The position numbers were made by a program, and so were the translations under genes. The notes under the pieces are model-generated. The model had not been told where the DNA came from, did no database searches, and saw only the letters and a program-made list of their open reading frames with translations. 64,000 bases of DNA from Deltaproteobacteria bacterium (lineage in GTDB: Bacteria; Desulfobacterota; Binatia; Binatales; Binataceae): positions 1 to 64,000 of the forward strand of contig JAJXZF010000083.1 of NCBI GenBank assembly GCA_021780225.1, read 5' to 3'. Position 1 is the stretch's first letter; every line of letters begins with the position of its first letter. Of this stretch, positions 25,368-34,166 are shown piece after piece.

Positions 25368-25757
25368 CTACTTGAGGAATTCTGGTGTTTCGCAAATAGC
25401 GTACGGCTTTATGAAGTTTGATTTTATGGCTTTGCCGGAACTTCGCAGAGTAAGTTCCCGCCGGCCGTGACTTCCGCGGACCCTTTGAACATCCGTGAGT
25501 TGAACTGTTGTGCGATCACCGTCGACTGCCAGCTTTTGCAAAACTCCCCAGAGCAACAACCGCTCAGTGTTGTACGCAGCATCCGAAAGAATGACGGGCA
25601 GGCCGGCTCCCGCCTTCCGCGACTGTTCAAATAATAGCTTGGCGGTTTTCCAAACGCGGCGTTCCGTGAATTTGGCGCTGCCCTTCAATGCGAATTCATC
25701 CAGCCGGCTCCGTTCCACGATCGTTGAGATACGGAATTTAAATAGGTCTCGTGGCAT
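25368..25757 (-). CDS. Conserved-looking hypothetical protein
   Basis: A 129-residue soluble protein starting MPRDLFKFRISTIVERSRLDEF, with GLPVILSDAAYNTERLLLWGVL, a charged middle and SGKAIKSNFIKPYAICETPEFL at its end. The composition and the motif-like C-terminus look like a real folded protein rather than a shadow frame. I do not recognise a named family. Its ATG overlaps the stop of the IS630 remnant, so it may be a fragment fused by rearrangement. Confidence 0.5.
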   Translation of the reverse strand: MPRDLFKFRISTIVERSRLDEFALKGSAKFTERRVWKTAKLLFEQSRKAGAGLPVILSDAAYNTERLLLWGVLQKLAVDGDRTTVQLTDVQRVRGSHGRRELTLRSSGKAIKSNFIKPYAICETPEFLK

Positions 25758-26100
25758 CAGGAATCCCCCGTAGTCTCCGCTCCCTTGTGCGCCGCCAAGA
25801 CGGTCAAGTCAAGCTCTACGATGTCGCGCAACTTCTTAATGAACAGTGGGTCTTTGAAAAGCTTGAAGCCTTCGACCCAATGGGGTTGGAGAGCGAAGGC
25901 GCGTCAGATCCGGCTGACCTTGGTCTGGCTCAGTTCGCAGCGCTTGGCCATCGCACGCGTGCTCCAGTGAGTCGCGTCGACCGGCGCGCTCTCCAAGGTC
26001 ATACGCACCACCCGCTCGATCTGCTAGTCGCCCACCCGGCGCGCCTACTCCTCCAGCCGCCCGCGTTTTTCGGCTGCCAAACTCAAAGGTGCTATCAGCC
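25757..26100 (-). pseudogene. IS630-family transposase remnant
   Basis: On the minus strand one frame reads RVVRMTLESAPVDATHWSTR, then AMAKRCELSQTKVSRI, a TGA where Trp is expected, and RAFALQPHWVEGFKLFKDPL followed by FIKKLRDIVEL. This is the helix-turn-helix and linker region of IS630 transposases. More stops lie upstream, and the DDE catalytic part that should follow is gone. It is a dead fragment. Confidence 0.75.
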
Positions 26101-26183
26101 CCCCCTTCGCGTCTGCGTCCTTCCTCATTTACGAAGAACGCTGACCGGCTACAATTTATTCAATGTACTTACAACTTAGTACA

Positions 26184-26390
26184 CTAGCGCGGCGTCCCCT
26201 GAATAAGTTTGAACTCGCGTCTATCTTGCGCTGCGCGTGGATGCCCGGAGCAAGTCCGGGCATGACAACGTCTGTTCGTCATTGCCGGGCCCAGACCCGG
26301 CAATCCATCCCAGGCCGCCCGGCGGTGGGCGACCTGCGCGCCGAGCTGATAAGGCGCCAGGTGGAAGTTATTTGCGGAACGCCACATTAG
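26184..26390 (+). repeat. MITE-like repeat, copy B (full length)
   Basis: A 207-base copy from CTAGCGCGGCGTCCC to GGAACGCCACATTAG, with degenerate terminal inverted repeats and the two internal palindromes. It lies between the IS630 remnant and the 3' end of the permease gene. Confidence 0.88.
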
Positions 26391-26445
26391 TGCGGCGTCG
26401 CCAGCGGGTCGCCGGGAAGCGCCAGCTTGATTGGCTGGCGGGCGG

Positions 26446-28527
26446 CTATTTCTGCATCGCGAGCGGCGGATTGACGGCGGCGGGCTTGGGCGGCGCCGCG
26501 CCGACCGGAAGTTTCGCCTGTCCCTGACTCACGCGCACCGGCAGGATCACGAGGCTGTAGCCGTAAAGCTGTAGCCAGTTCTGCACTTCGACCGCCGTAT
26601 GGTTGTGCAGGAAGCGGCTTACGTAGCCGTCCAGTTCGTCGGTGAACACGAGCTTGCCGGCGAAGAACACCGCATGCGGGAATTCGCGCGCGACTTCAAG
26701 GCAGAGCCGATGCAGTTCGGCGACCACGTCCGCGCCGATTCCGGTGCGCAATTCCGGATGGAATCCGAGGTCGGCGGCGAACCGGCAGTACTCAACCATA
26801 TCGTCCGCCATCTGCTGCTCCAGTTGCTGTAGTTCGTCCGGACCCTTGAGCAGCGCGGAATCGACCTCGCCCACGCCGATGAAGACCACGTTATGGAACT
26901 GGTTGTCGAACAGCCGTTGAATCGTGGTCAGCGTCGCGAGACCGAGTCCGTTGAAGCCGTTGACCAGCAGCACCGCCGTGGGCGCATCGGGATCGCGCGC
27001 CGCCGGCGTCTTTTCCTTGGCGGCGAAAATCTCCGGCAGGACGTCGGCTTCGAGTTGTTCGATCGCTTTGCGCACGCGTTCGTAGTGAGCGCGCACACTG
27101 ACGCAGATGGCGACCAGACCGCCGGTCATCGCGACCGTGACCCATCCGCCCTGATCGAACTTGAGCGTGACCGTGAGCACCAGGATCAGCGCGGTGAAGG
27201 TGCATCCGATGCCGTTGATCGCCAGCTTGTGCAGCCATCGCCGTTCGGTCGCGCGCGACTGCCACCAGTGCACCGTCATCCCAAGCTGGGACAGCGTGAA
27301 GGTTACGAAGACGTTGATCGCGTAGAGCACCACCAGCAGATCGACGCTGGCGCGCGTGGCCGCGAGGATCGCGCCCGCGGCGAGACCCATCGCGAGCACG
27401 CCGTCCTGCGTCACCAGCCGCGCGCTCAGGTTGGAAAAACGCCGCGGCAGCCAGCGGTCGGTGGCCATCGTCGCGAGCACGCGCGGCCCGTCGACGAAAC
27501 CGGTCTGCGCCGCGACGAACAGCAGCGCGCCCTCGGTCAGCAGCGTGAAGGTGACGATCGGAACCCCCACATGCAGGCCGAAGAGCTTCCAGTGTGACGC
27601 CATCTTTTCGAACAGCACTGCGTTGAGCGTCTTGCCGGTCTCCGGTTCGACGTTGAACAGCATGTAGCCGAACAGGATTCCGCCGGCGACGAAGGCCAGC
27701 GAAACCGCCATGTAGAGCATCGTGCGCTTGCCGGTGACGGTGCGCGGCTCGCGCAGAATCGGCAAGCCGTTGCTGACCGCCTCGATGCCGGTGTAGGTGC
27801 CGCCGCCGAGGCTGTAGGCGCGCAGGAAAATTATCGCGATCGCGAAAAATCCCAGGCTGTTCATGCTCGCGCGGCTTTGCGTGATCGCGGTATGCACCGC
27901 GCCCGGAATTTGCGGCGATCGCTCGACCAGCGCGTAGGTGATCAACCAGATGTGCGTGATTACGAAGGCGAGAAAAATCGGCAGCAGCGACAGCACCGAT
28001 TCCTTGACGCCGCGCAGATTCATTCCGATTAGAACGATGACGACGATGATGCAGGTCCAGAACTTGTAAACCTGCCAACCGATTGGAAGAAAACTGAAAA
28101 TGGCGTCGGCGCCGCTGGCGATCGAAATTGAAATCGTCAGGACGTAGTCGATCACCAGCGCCGATCCCGAGACCACACCCGGATAGCGGCCGAGCAGCTT
28201 GGTCGCGACCAGGTAACCGCCGCCGCCGGTCGGAAATTCATCGATGGTCTGAGAATACGAAGCCGAGATGATGAAGACCGTCAACGCCATCAGCATCGCG
28301 AGGAATACGGCCATGTACTGATGCTGTCCGAGAGCGAGATAGGCCTCCTCGGGACCGTAACAGGACGAGCTCAGGCCGTCCGAGCCGAGTCCGACCCAAG
28401 CCAGAAACGCGATTAGAGAAAGTTGATGGAATATATGCGGATCTTTAACGTCGCGCGCGGGGCCGATCAGAATTTCGCCAAGCGTGCGTTTTTCGCCGTT
28501 GGAGCCAACGGGAGTGTCTGAAGCCAT
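26446..28527 (-). CDS. APC-superfamily permease with long cytoplasmic C-terminal domain
   Basis: A 693-residue inner-membrane transporter with about 12 predicted helices in residues 30-480. GLGSDGLSSSCYGPEEAYLAL and DEFPTGGGGYLVATKLLG are typical of the amino-acid/K+ transporter (KUP- and APC-like) families. A soluble domain of about 190 residues follows, with LLVNGFNGLGLATLTTIQRLF and FIGVGEVDSALLKGPDELQQ, ending in a Pro/Ala tail. The start at 28527 begins the conserved-looking MASDTPVGS; further upstream sequence is unconserved. Substrate not clear; an amino acid or K+ are the likeliest options. Confidence 0.82.
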   Translation of the reverse strand: MASDTPVGSNGEKRTLGEILIGPARDVKDPHIFHQLSLIAFLAWVGLGSDGLSSSCYGPEEAYLALGQHQYMAVFLAMLMALTVFIISASYSQTIDEFPTGGGGYLVATKLLGRYPGVVSGSALVIDYVLTISISIASGADAIFSFLPIGWQVYKFWTCIIVVIVLIGMNLRGVKESVLSLLPIFLAFVITHIWLITYALVERSPQIPGAVHTAITQSRASMNSLGFFAIAIIFLRAYSLGGGTYTGIEAVSNGLPILREPRTVTGKRTMLYMAVSLAFVAGGILFGYMLFNVEPETGKTLNAVLFEKMASHWKLFGLHVGVPIVTFTLLTEGALLFVAAQTGFVDGPRVLATMATDRWLPRRFSNLSARLVTQDGVLAMGLAAGAILAATRASVDLLVVLYAINVFVTFTLSQLGMTVHWWQSRATERRWLHKLAINGIGCTFTALILVLTVTLKFDQGGWVTVAMTGGLVAICVSVRAHYERVRKAIEQLEADVLPEIFAAKEKTPAARDPDAPTAVLLVNGFNGLGLATLTTIQRLFDNQFHNVVFIGVGEVDSALLKGPDELQQLEQQMADDMVEYCRFAADLGFHPELRTGIGADVVAELHRLCLEVAREFPHAVFFAGKLVFTDELDGYVSRFLHNHTAVEVQNWLQLYGYSLVILPVRVSQGQAKLPVGAAPPKPAAVNPPLAMQK

Positions 28528-28601
28528 GATTGGATTCGGAAAATCTCCTGAGCGTGAATGTAAACGTTTACGCCGAATCGAGCCAGCGCACGATTTGAAT
28601 T

Positions 28602-29507
28602 TCAGACGGGATATTCCGCGCGCGGCATCCCGAGCCGATAACGCGCCGCGTCGATCAGATTCTGCATCAGCGCGACCACGGTCATCGGACCGGTGCCGCC
28701 CGGATTCGGCGTGATCCATCCGGCGACTTCGCGCACCGTTGCGTAATCCACGTCGCCGGCGAAACGGCCGGGCGCGATCAGCCGAAAACCGACGTCAATC
28801 ACGCAAGCTCCCGGTTTGACCATGTCGGCGGTTATCAAAAAATCGCGGCCCGGCGGAGCCACGCCGGCGCATGAAACAATCATGTCGGATTCGCGGCAGA
28901 TTGCTTCGAGATCGCGGGTGTGGCGATGGCACCACGTCACGGTCGCGTTGCGCAGCCGTCCGCCGAGTATCAGGGCCATCGGTTTGCCGGCGATATCGCT
29001 GCGGCCAATCACGGCGGCGCGCTTGCCGTCCACGGGCGCCTTGTAAAAATCAAGCAGGGTCAACACGCCTCGGGGAGTGCATGGAATAAAGCGGCCCCAT
29101 TGGCCTCGATAGAATCCCGAGATGCTGGCCGCGCCAACGCTGTCCACATCCTTCATCGGATCGATCGCGTCGAATAATGGAAATACGTCGATGGCGCCGG
29201 GTAGCGGAAGCTGCAGCAGAATTCCCGTGACGGCAGAATCGGCGTTCAAGCGCGCGATCGTTTCGTGCAGGCGCTCCGCGGTCGCTTCGGCCGCCGCGAT
29301 TCTGATGGTTGAACTTTTGAACCCCAACGTGTGAGCTAAACGCTGTTTGTTCTTTACGTATTGCGCCGACGCCGGATCGTCGCCCACCAGAATCGCGGCA
29401 AGCTGGGGCACGAAGTGGCGCCTTTCGGCCAACTCCTGCGCGTGCGCCAGCAGATAGGGCTTAAGAAAATCGCCGGCCTTGCGGCCGTCCATGATAATCG
29501 CTGACAT
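28602..29507 (-). CDS. folD: Methylenetetrahydrofolate dehydrogenase/cyclohydrolase FolD
   Basis: The 301-residue enzyme interconverts 5,10-methylene-, methenyl- and 10-formyl-THF. Seen motifs are the catalytic Tyr50 and Lys54 in AQYVKNKQR, GILLQLPLP, DVDSVGAASISG, PCTPRGVL, IGRSDIAGKPMAL and TPNPGGTGPMT. It is divergent from the glycine-cleavage genes across MITE copy C, so both serve one-carbon metabolism side by side. Confidence 0.96.
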   Translation of the reverse strand: MSAIIMDGRKAGDFLKPYLLAHAQELAERRHFVPQLAAILVGDDPASAQYVKNKQRLAHTLGFKSSTIRIAAAEATAERLHETIARLNADSAVTGILLQLPLPGAIDVFPLFDAIDPMKDVDSVGAASISGFYRGQWGRFIPCTPRGVLTLLDFYKAPVDGKRAAVIGRSDIAGKPMALILGGRLRNATVTWCHRHTRDLEAICRESDMIVSCAGVAPPGRDFLITADMVKPGACVIDVGFRLIAPGRFAGDVDYATVREVAGWITPNPGGTGPMTVVALMQNLIDAARYRLGMPRAEYPV

Positions 29508-29537
29508 CGCGGATAGGCGCCGGTTACGTTATCGCCT

Positions 29538-29744
29538 CTAGTGTGGCGTCCCTAAATAAGTTTGCACTTTGCGTCTATTTTGCGATCCGCCTGGATGCCC
29601 GGATCAAGTCCGGGCATGACCAGCTCTATTCGTCATTGCCAGGCCCAGGCCCGGCAATCCATCCCTGGTCGCCCCGCGGCGGGCGACCTGCGCGCCGAGC
29701 TGGTAAGGCATAAGGTGAAAGTTATTTGCGGGACAGCACACTAG
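29538..29744 (+). repeat. MITE-like repeat, copy C (full length)
   Basis: A 207-base copy bounded by CTAGTGTGGCGTCCC and GGACAGCACACTAG, with the family palindromes inside. It sits in the divergent intergenic region between folD and gcvT and therefore in their promoter area. The remaining 84 bases before gcvT show no further clear element. Confidence 0.9.
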
Positions 29745-29828
29745 CTTAACCGATTAAACCTGATTCGTCGTGCGCAAGGTGAGATTCGTTCTTTAGCCGC
29801 GCTGACTCTGGTAAAATTAGATGCACTG

Positions 29829-30926
29829 ATGGGACCGGTCAAGCATACGCCGCTCATCGAGACGCATCGCCGGCTCGGCGCGCGCATGACCGAGTTCGGC
29901 GGCTATTTGATGCCGCTGAATTACGCGGGAATTATCGAGGAACATCGCGCGGTGCGCTCGGCGGCGGGATTGTTCGACTTGAGCCACATGGGCGAGTTCG
30001 AGGTGTCGGGCGCGGGCGCATTGGCATTGCTTGAACGCGCGCTGACAAATTCCGCCGCGCGGCTGGCCGACGGTCAGGCTCAATACACGATTATGTGCGC
30101 ACCGGACGGCGGCACGATCGATGATTTGATCGTTTATCGTCGTTCCGCGGATCGCTATATGTTGTGCGTGAACGCGGCGAATATCTCCACTGATTGGAGT
30201 TGGTTGTGTGAGCAAAATCGCGGCGGCGCGGCGTTGCGCGATGTCAGCGAGGCCACGGCGCTGATCGCGATTCAGGGTCCTGAAGCGGTGGAGATTTTAT
30301 CGCGAGTGGCGAATTTCCCGATCGCGTCGGTCAAACGATTCCGCTTCGCCGATGGTGAAGTCGCGGGCGTCAAATGCGTCGCGGCGCGAACCGGTTATAC
30401 GGGCGAAGACGGATTCGAGCTGTTTTGCGACGGCCACGCGGGCGCGCGCTTGTTCGAAGCGCTAATTGAGGCCGGCGCGGCGGCGGGCGTCAAACCGTGC
30501 GGATTGGGCGCCCGGGACACGCTCCGGATGGAGGCGGGACTGCCATTGTACGGCCATGAACTGGATCGGCAGACTTCGCCGATCGAAGCGGGATTGGGCG
30601 TTTTCGTCAAATTTGGCCGCGATTTTATTGGAGAAAATGTGCTTGCGGCCCATCGCGACGGCGCCGCGCGCAAGCGGCTGATCGGGTTGCAAACGACCGA
30701 CCGGCGCAGCATAGCGCGCCAAGGCTATCAGTTGCGCATGGACAATACCGGCGTCGGCGTGGTCACAAGCGGCACCTTCGCGCCAACTTTCGATCGGCCG
30801 CTCGCGATGGGATTTGTCCGGCCGGAATGTCCGCTCAGGCTTGGCGACAAGCTCGGCGTGGTGATTCGCAACCGGACCGTCGAGGCGGAGCTGACGGCGC
30901 TTCCGTTTTATCGGCGGCCGGCCTGA
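29829..30926 (+). CDS. gcvT: Glycine cleavage system T protein (aminomethyltransferase)
   Basis: The 365-residue protein transfers the aminomethyl carbon from H-protein to tetrahydrofolate. It shows TPLIETHRRLGARMTEFGGY, LFDLSHMGEFEV, a folate-site region (YTGEDGFELF), GLGARDTLRMEAGLPLYGHEL and a C-terminal barrel with TSGTFAPTFDRPLAMGFV. First of three co-directional glycine-cleavage genes. No gcvH is found between it and gcvPA, where it often lies. Confidence 0.96.
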   Translation: MGPVKHTPLIETHRRLGARMTEFGGYLMPLNYAGIIEEHRAVRSAAGLFDLSHMGEFEVSGAGALALLERALTNSAARLADGQAQYTIMCAPDGGTIDDLIVYRRSADRYMLCVNAANISTDWSWLCEQNRGGAALRDVSEATALIAIQGPEAVEILSRVANFPIASVKRFRFADGEVAGVKCVAARTGYTGEDGFELFCDGHAGARLFEALIEAGAAAGVKPCGLGARDTLRMEAGLPLYGHELDRQTSPIEAGLGVFVKFGRDFIGENVLAAHRDGAARKRLIGLQTTDRRSIARQGYQLRMDNTGVGVVTSGTFAPTFDRPLAMGFVRPECPLRLGDKLGVVIRNRTVEAELTALPFYRRPA

Positions 30927-30971
30927 ACTGCCTCGGATTCGCTTCACTTATCCCAAGAAAGACCAATTCGG

Positions 30972-32324
30972 ATGAGATTCATTCCGCATACTGACGACGA
31001 TATCGCCGCGATGCTCGCTACGATCGGCGTCGCGCGGCTGGACGATTTGCTGGAGCACGTTCCCAAGGGACTTCGCGATCGCGCGGCGATTGCGCTTCCG
31101 CCCGGCCAGACCGAGGCCGAGGTCGCGGCGGATCTGACCGGATTGGCCGCAGGCAATCGCGCCGTAAGCGACGGTTTAGCGAGCTTTCTCGGCGGCGGCT
31201 ACTATCGCCATTTCGTGCCCGCGGCCGTCCGCGCGATCACTTCGCGGGCCGAGTTCGTCACCAGCTACACGCCCTATCAAGCCGAGGCCAGTCAGGGAAC
31301 GACCCAGGCGATCTTCGAGTTCCAGACCATGATCGCCCAGTTGACCGGCCTCGAAGTCGCGAACGCCAGCATGTACGACGGAGCCTCGGCGGCGGCTGAA
31401 GCCGTCCTGATGGCCCATCGGGTGCAACCGAAACGCACCGTTGTGGCGATCTCCCGCGCGCTGTGGCCGGACTATCGCGCGACGATTCGGACCTATCTCA
31501 GCGCGCTCAAGAATTTCGATCTGGTCGAGGCGCCATTCGACCCGGCTACCGGAGCGACCGATCCGGCCGCGTTGGCGCCATACGCAAACGATCGCCTGCT
31601 CTGCGCGGTCGTTGGCTATCCCAATGCTTTCGGCGTGATCGAGCCGCTTGGTCAAATCGCCGCCGCCGTCAAGCAAGCCGGCGGCATCACGATTTCCGCC
31701 ACCGCCGAGCCATTGGCGCTCGGTCTGCTCAAATCGCCCGGCGCGCTCGGCGTCGATATCGCGGTCGGCGAAGGACAGAGTTTCGGGATGCCGCTGCAAT
31801 TCGGCGGGCCGGGGGTCGGATTTTTCGCCGCGCGGATGGCGCAGGTGCGGCAGATGCCGGGCCGGCTGATCGGCCAAACCCGCGACAATCGCGGCAATCG
31901 CGCGTTTTGCCTGACGCTCGCGACGCGCGAGCAACATATCCGGCGCGAGCGCGCGACCTCGAACATCTGCACCAACCATTCCCTCTGTGCGCTGGCCGCG
32001 ACCGCGTATCTGACGCTGATGGGCCGGCGGGGATTGCGCGAGCTGGCGGCGCGCAACGTCGAATTGGCCTCGCAAGCACGCGCCCGGCTGCGCGCGGCTG
32101 GAATCTCTCCGCGCTTCAACGGCAAGTTCTTCAATGAATTCGCGATAACGGTCGCTGACCCGGCGCGCGCGCTCGCACGCGCCGAGGCCGCCGGCGTATT
32201 GGCCGGCATTCCGCTCGCTCGCGACTATCCCGAGCTGGCCGATTCGATTCTGGTGACTGTTACCGAGACGAATTCTCTCGCCGAAATCGCGCGGCTGGCG
32301 GATTCGCTGGCGGGGGTGGGCTGA
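30972..32324 (+). CDS. gcvPA: Glycine dehydrogenase (decarboxylating) subunit 1
   Basis: A 450-residue N-terminal half of split P-protein. MRFIPHTDDDIAAMLATIG opens it, followed by FLGGGYYRHFVPAAVRAI, TPYQAEASQGTTQAIFEFQ and GEGQSFGMPLQFGGPGVGFF. It forms a heterodimer with subunit 2 to decarboxylate glycine. The gene overlaps gcvPB by one base (TGATG). Confidence 0.96.
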   Translation: MRFIPHTDDDIAAMLATIGVARLDDLLEHVPKGLRDRAAIALPPGQTEAEVAADLTGLAAGNRAVSDGLASFLGGGYYRHFVPAAVRAITSRAEFVTSYTPYQAEASQGTTQAIFEFQTMIAQLTGLEVANASMYDGASAAAEAVLMAHRVQPKRTVVAISRALWPDYRATIRTYLSALKNFDLVEAPFDPATGATDPAALAPYANDRLLCAVVGYPNAFGVIEPLGQIAAAVKQAGGITISATAEPLALGLLKSPGALGVDIAVGEGQSFGMPLQFGGPGVGFFAARMAQVRQMPGRLIGQTRDNRGNRAFCLTLATREQHIRRERATSNICTNHSLCALAATAYLTLMGRRGLRELAARNVELASQARARLRAAGISPRFNGKFFNEFAITVADPARALARAEAAGVLAGIPLARDYPELADSILVTVTETNSLAEIARLADSLAGVG

Positions 32325-33859
32325 TGGCGGTGGCGAAGAAGACCGTTTCCGAAACGCCCGCGAAGGACATCCTCGATTCCACGCGCGGCGCCGATACGGT
32401 GGCGCTGATTTTCGAGGAGTCGGCTCCGGGCCGTCGCGGCGTCGATGCGCCCGGCGGCGCCGCAAGCGAGGCGCGCGCAATCGAGCTTTTGGGCGCCGAT
32501 CTCTGCCGCGCGGATATCGACGGCTTTCCCGAAGTCAGCGAGCCGCAGGCGCTGCGCCATTTTCTGCGGCTTTCGCAGCTCAATTTCGGGCAGGCGCTCC
32601 AGTTTTATCCGCTTGGCTCCTGCACGATGAAATACAATCCGCCGCTCAACGACGAGATGGCGTCTCTCCCCGGCTTCGCCTCGCTGCATCCCGCCGCGCC
32701 CATCCATCTGGCGCAGGGCGCGCTCGAATTGATGGCGCGGCTGGAGGCGGCGTTGGCCGCAATCACCGGAATGGACGCGGTCTCGCTCGCGCCCGCGGCC
32801 GGCGCGCATGGCGAATTGGCGGGTCTGCTGATGATTCGGGCGTGGGAGCGCAAACGCGGCGGAGTGCGGCGCAAGGTGATTATCCCCGACACCGCACACG
32901 GCACCAATCCGGCGAGCTGCACGCTGGCCGGTTTCGAGGTCGTGGTCGCGAAGTCGCATCGCCGCGGCTATCTCGAAGCGAACGAAATCCGCCGTCTGGC
33001 GGACGACGAAACCGCGGCGCTGATGGTCACGAATCCCAACACGATGGGAATTTTCGAGCCGGAGATCGAGGAGATCGCCGCCGCGCTGCATGAACGCGGC
33101 GCGCTGCTCTATCTCGACGGCGCCAACATGAACGCGCTGCTGGGCGTGGCCAAGCCGGGCGACATGGGCGCGGATATCGTCCATATCAATCTGCACAAGA
33201 CTTTTTCGACGCCGCATGGCGGCGGCGGCCCGGGGGCGGGACCGGTCGCGGTGAAGGCGCATCTGGAGCCGTTCCTGCCGATGCCGCGGCTTGCGCGGCG
33301 CGCCGATGGGATGCTCGATTTCGCGGCGGACCGTCCCGACTCAATCGGCCGGCTGCGCGCCTATCATGGGAATTTCGGGATGCTGGTGCGGGCGTACAGC
33401 TATATCCTGGCGATGGGCGGGGACGGGCTGGCGGACGCCAGCCGAATCGCGATCCTCAACGCCGCGTATGCGCGCAAGCGGCTCGCCAGCCGGTATCCGA
33501 GCGCCTCGGCCGAGCCGGCGATGCATGAATGCGTGCTGACGCACGACCTTGAGGCGCGCACCGACGTGAGCACGCTGGATATCGCCAAGCGCCTGCTCGA
33601 TTATGGATTCCATCCGCCGACGATCTATTTTCCGCTGGTGGTTCACGGCGCGCTGATGATCGAGCCGACCGAAACGGAAAGCCGCCAGACGCTCGACGAT
33701 TTTATCGCGGCGATGGAAAAAATTTACGACGAGGCGATTGCCGAGCCGGAGCGGGTCAAGACCGCGCCGCACAATCTCAAGCTCGGACGGGTGGACGAAG
33801 TCGCGGCCGCCCGCCGCCCCCATCTGCGCTGGCGCCCGGAAGATCCAAAGAGCGATTAA
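32324..33859 (+). CDS. gcvPB: Glycine dehydrogenase (decarboxylating) subunit 2
   Basis: A 511-residue C-terminal half of split P-protein that carries the pyridoxal phosphate. The Schiff-base Lys lies in INLHKTFSTPHGGGGPG (about residue 291). Other hallmarks are YPLGSCTMKYNP, DTAHGTNPASC and ITGMDAVSLAPAAGAHGEL. It is coupled to gcvPA. The N-terminus carries a short extra charged stretch before the family start. Confidence 0.96.
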   Translation: MAVAKKTVSETPAKDILDSTRGADTVALIFEESAPGRRGVDAPGGAASEARAIELLGADLCRADIDGFPEVSEPQALRHFLRLSQLNFGQALQFYPLGSCTMKYNPPLNDEMASLPGFASLHPAAPIHLAQGALELMARLEAALAAITGMDAVSLAPAAGAHGELAGLLMIRAWERKRGGVRRKVIIPDTAHGTNPASCTLAGFEVVVAKSHRRGYLEANEIRRLADDETAALMVTNPNTMGIFEPEIEEIAAALHERGALLYLDGANMNALLGVAKPGDMGADIVHINLHKTFSTPHGGGGPGAGPVAVKAHLEPFLPMPRLARRADGMLDFAADRPDSIGRLRAYHGNFGMLVRAYSYILAMGGDGLADASRIAILNAAYARKRLASRYPSASAEPAMHECVLTHDLEARTDVSTLDIAKRLLDYGFHPPTIYFPLVVHGALMIEPTETESRQTLDDFIAAMEKIYDEAIAEPERVKTAPHNLKLGRVDEVAAARRPHLRWRPEDPKSD

Positions 33860-33942
33860 CTGGAGTCGTCGCGATCGGCCAAATCCTGCGGCTCAGGAAA
33901 TCGCGGATCATGCCGCCAAACGCGTGCGCCGGGAAACAGGCA

Positions 33943-34031
33943 AATAGTCATTCTCGGGCTTGACCCGAGAATCCATCTGAGGCCGCGGAGCGAATCACCC
34001 GTGGATGCCCGGGTCAAGCCCGGGCATGACT
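33943..34031. repeat. Pair of REP-like palindromes
   Basis: TCTCGGG-CTTGA-CCCGAGA and ATGCCCGGG-TCAAG-CCCGGGCAT stand about 40 bases apart after gcvPB. The second resembles the first palindrome of the MITE family, but no terminal inverted repeats are seen. The rest of the 308-base gap before the P450 stop shows nothing else clear. The palindromes may act as a bidirectional terminator or REP element. Confidence 0.7.
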
Positions 34032-34166
34032 GACTGAGAATCGCGACTGGAAACGCATGCGGGCAAGGTGCGGAGGTGCGGTCCCGGCCGGACGCATCGT
34101 TTCAGCCGCGCGCGCGTCTGGTCCAACCGGCTCTTATGGATCGAATTGTCGCGCGGGGGTCGTGAA

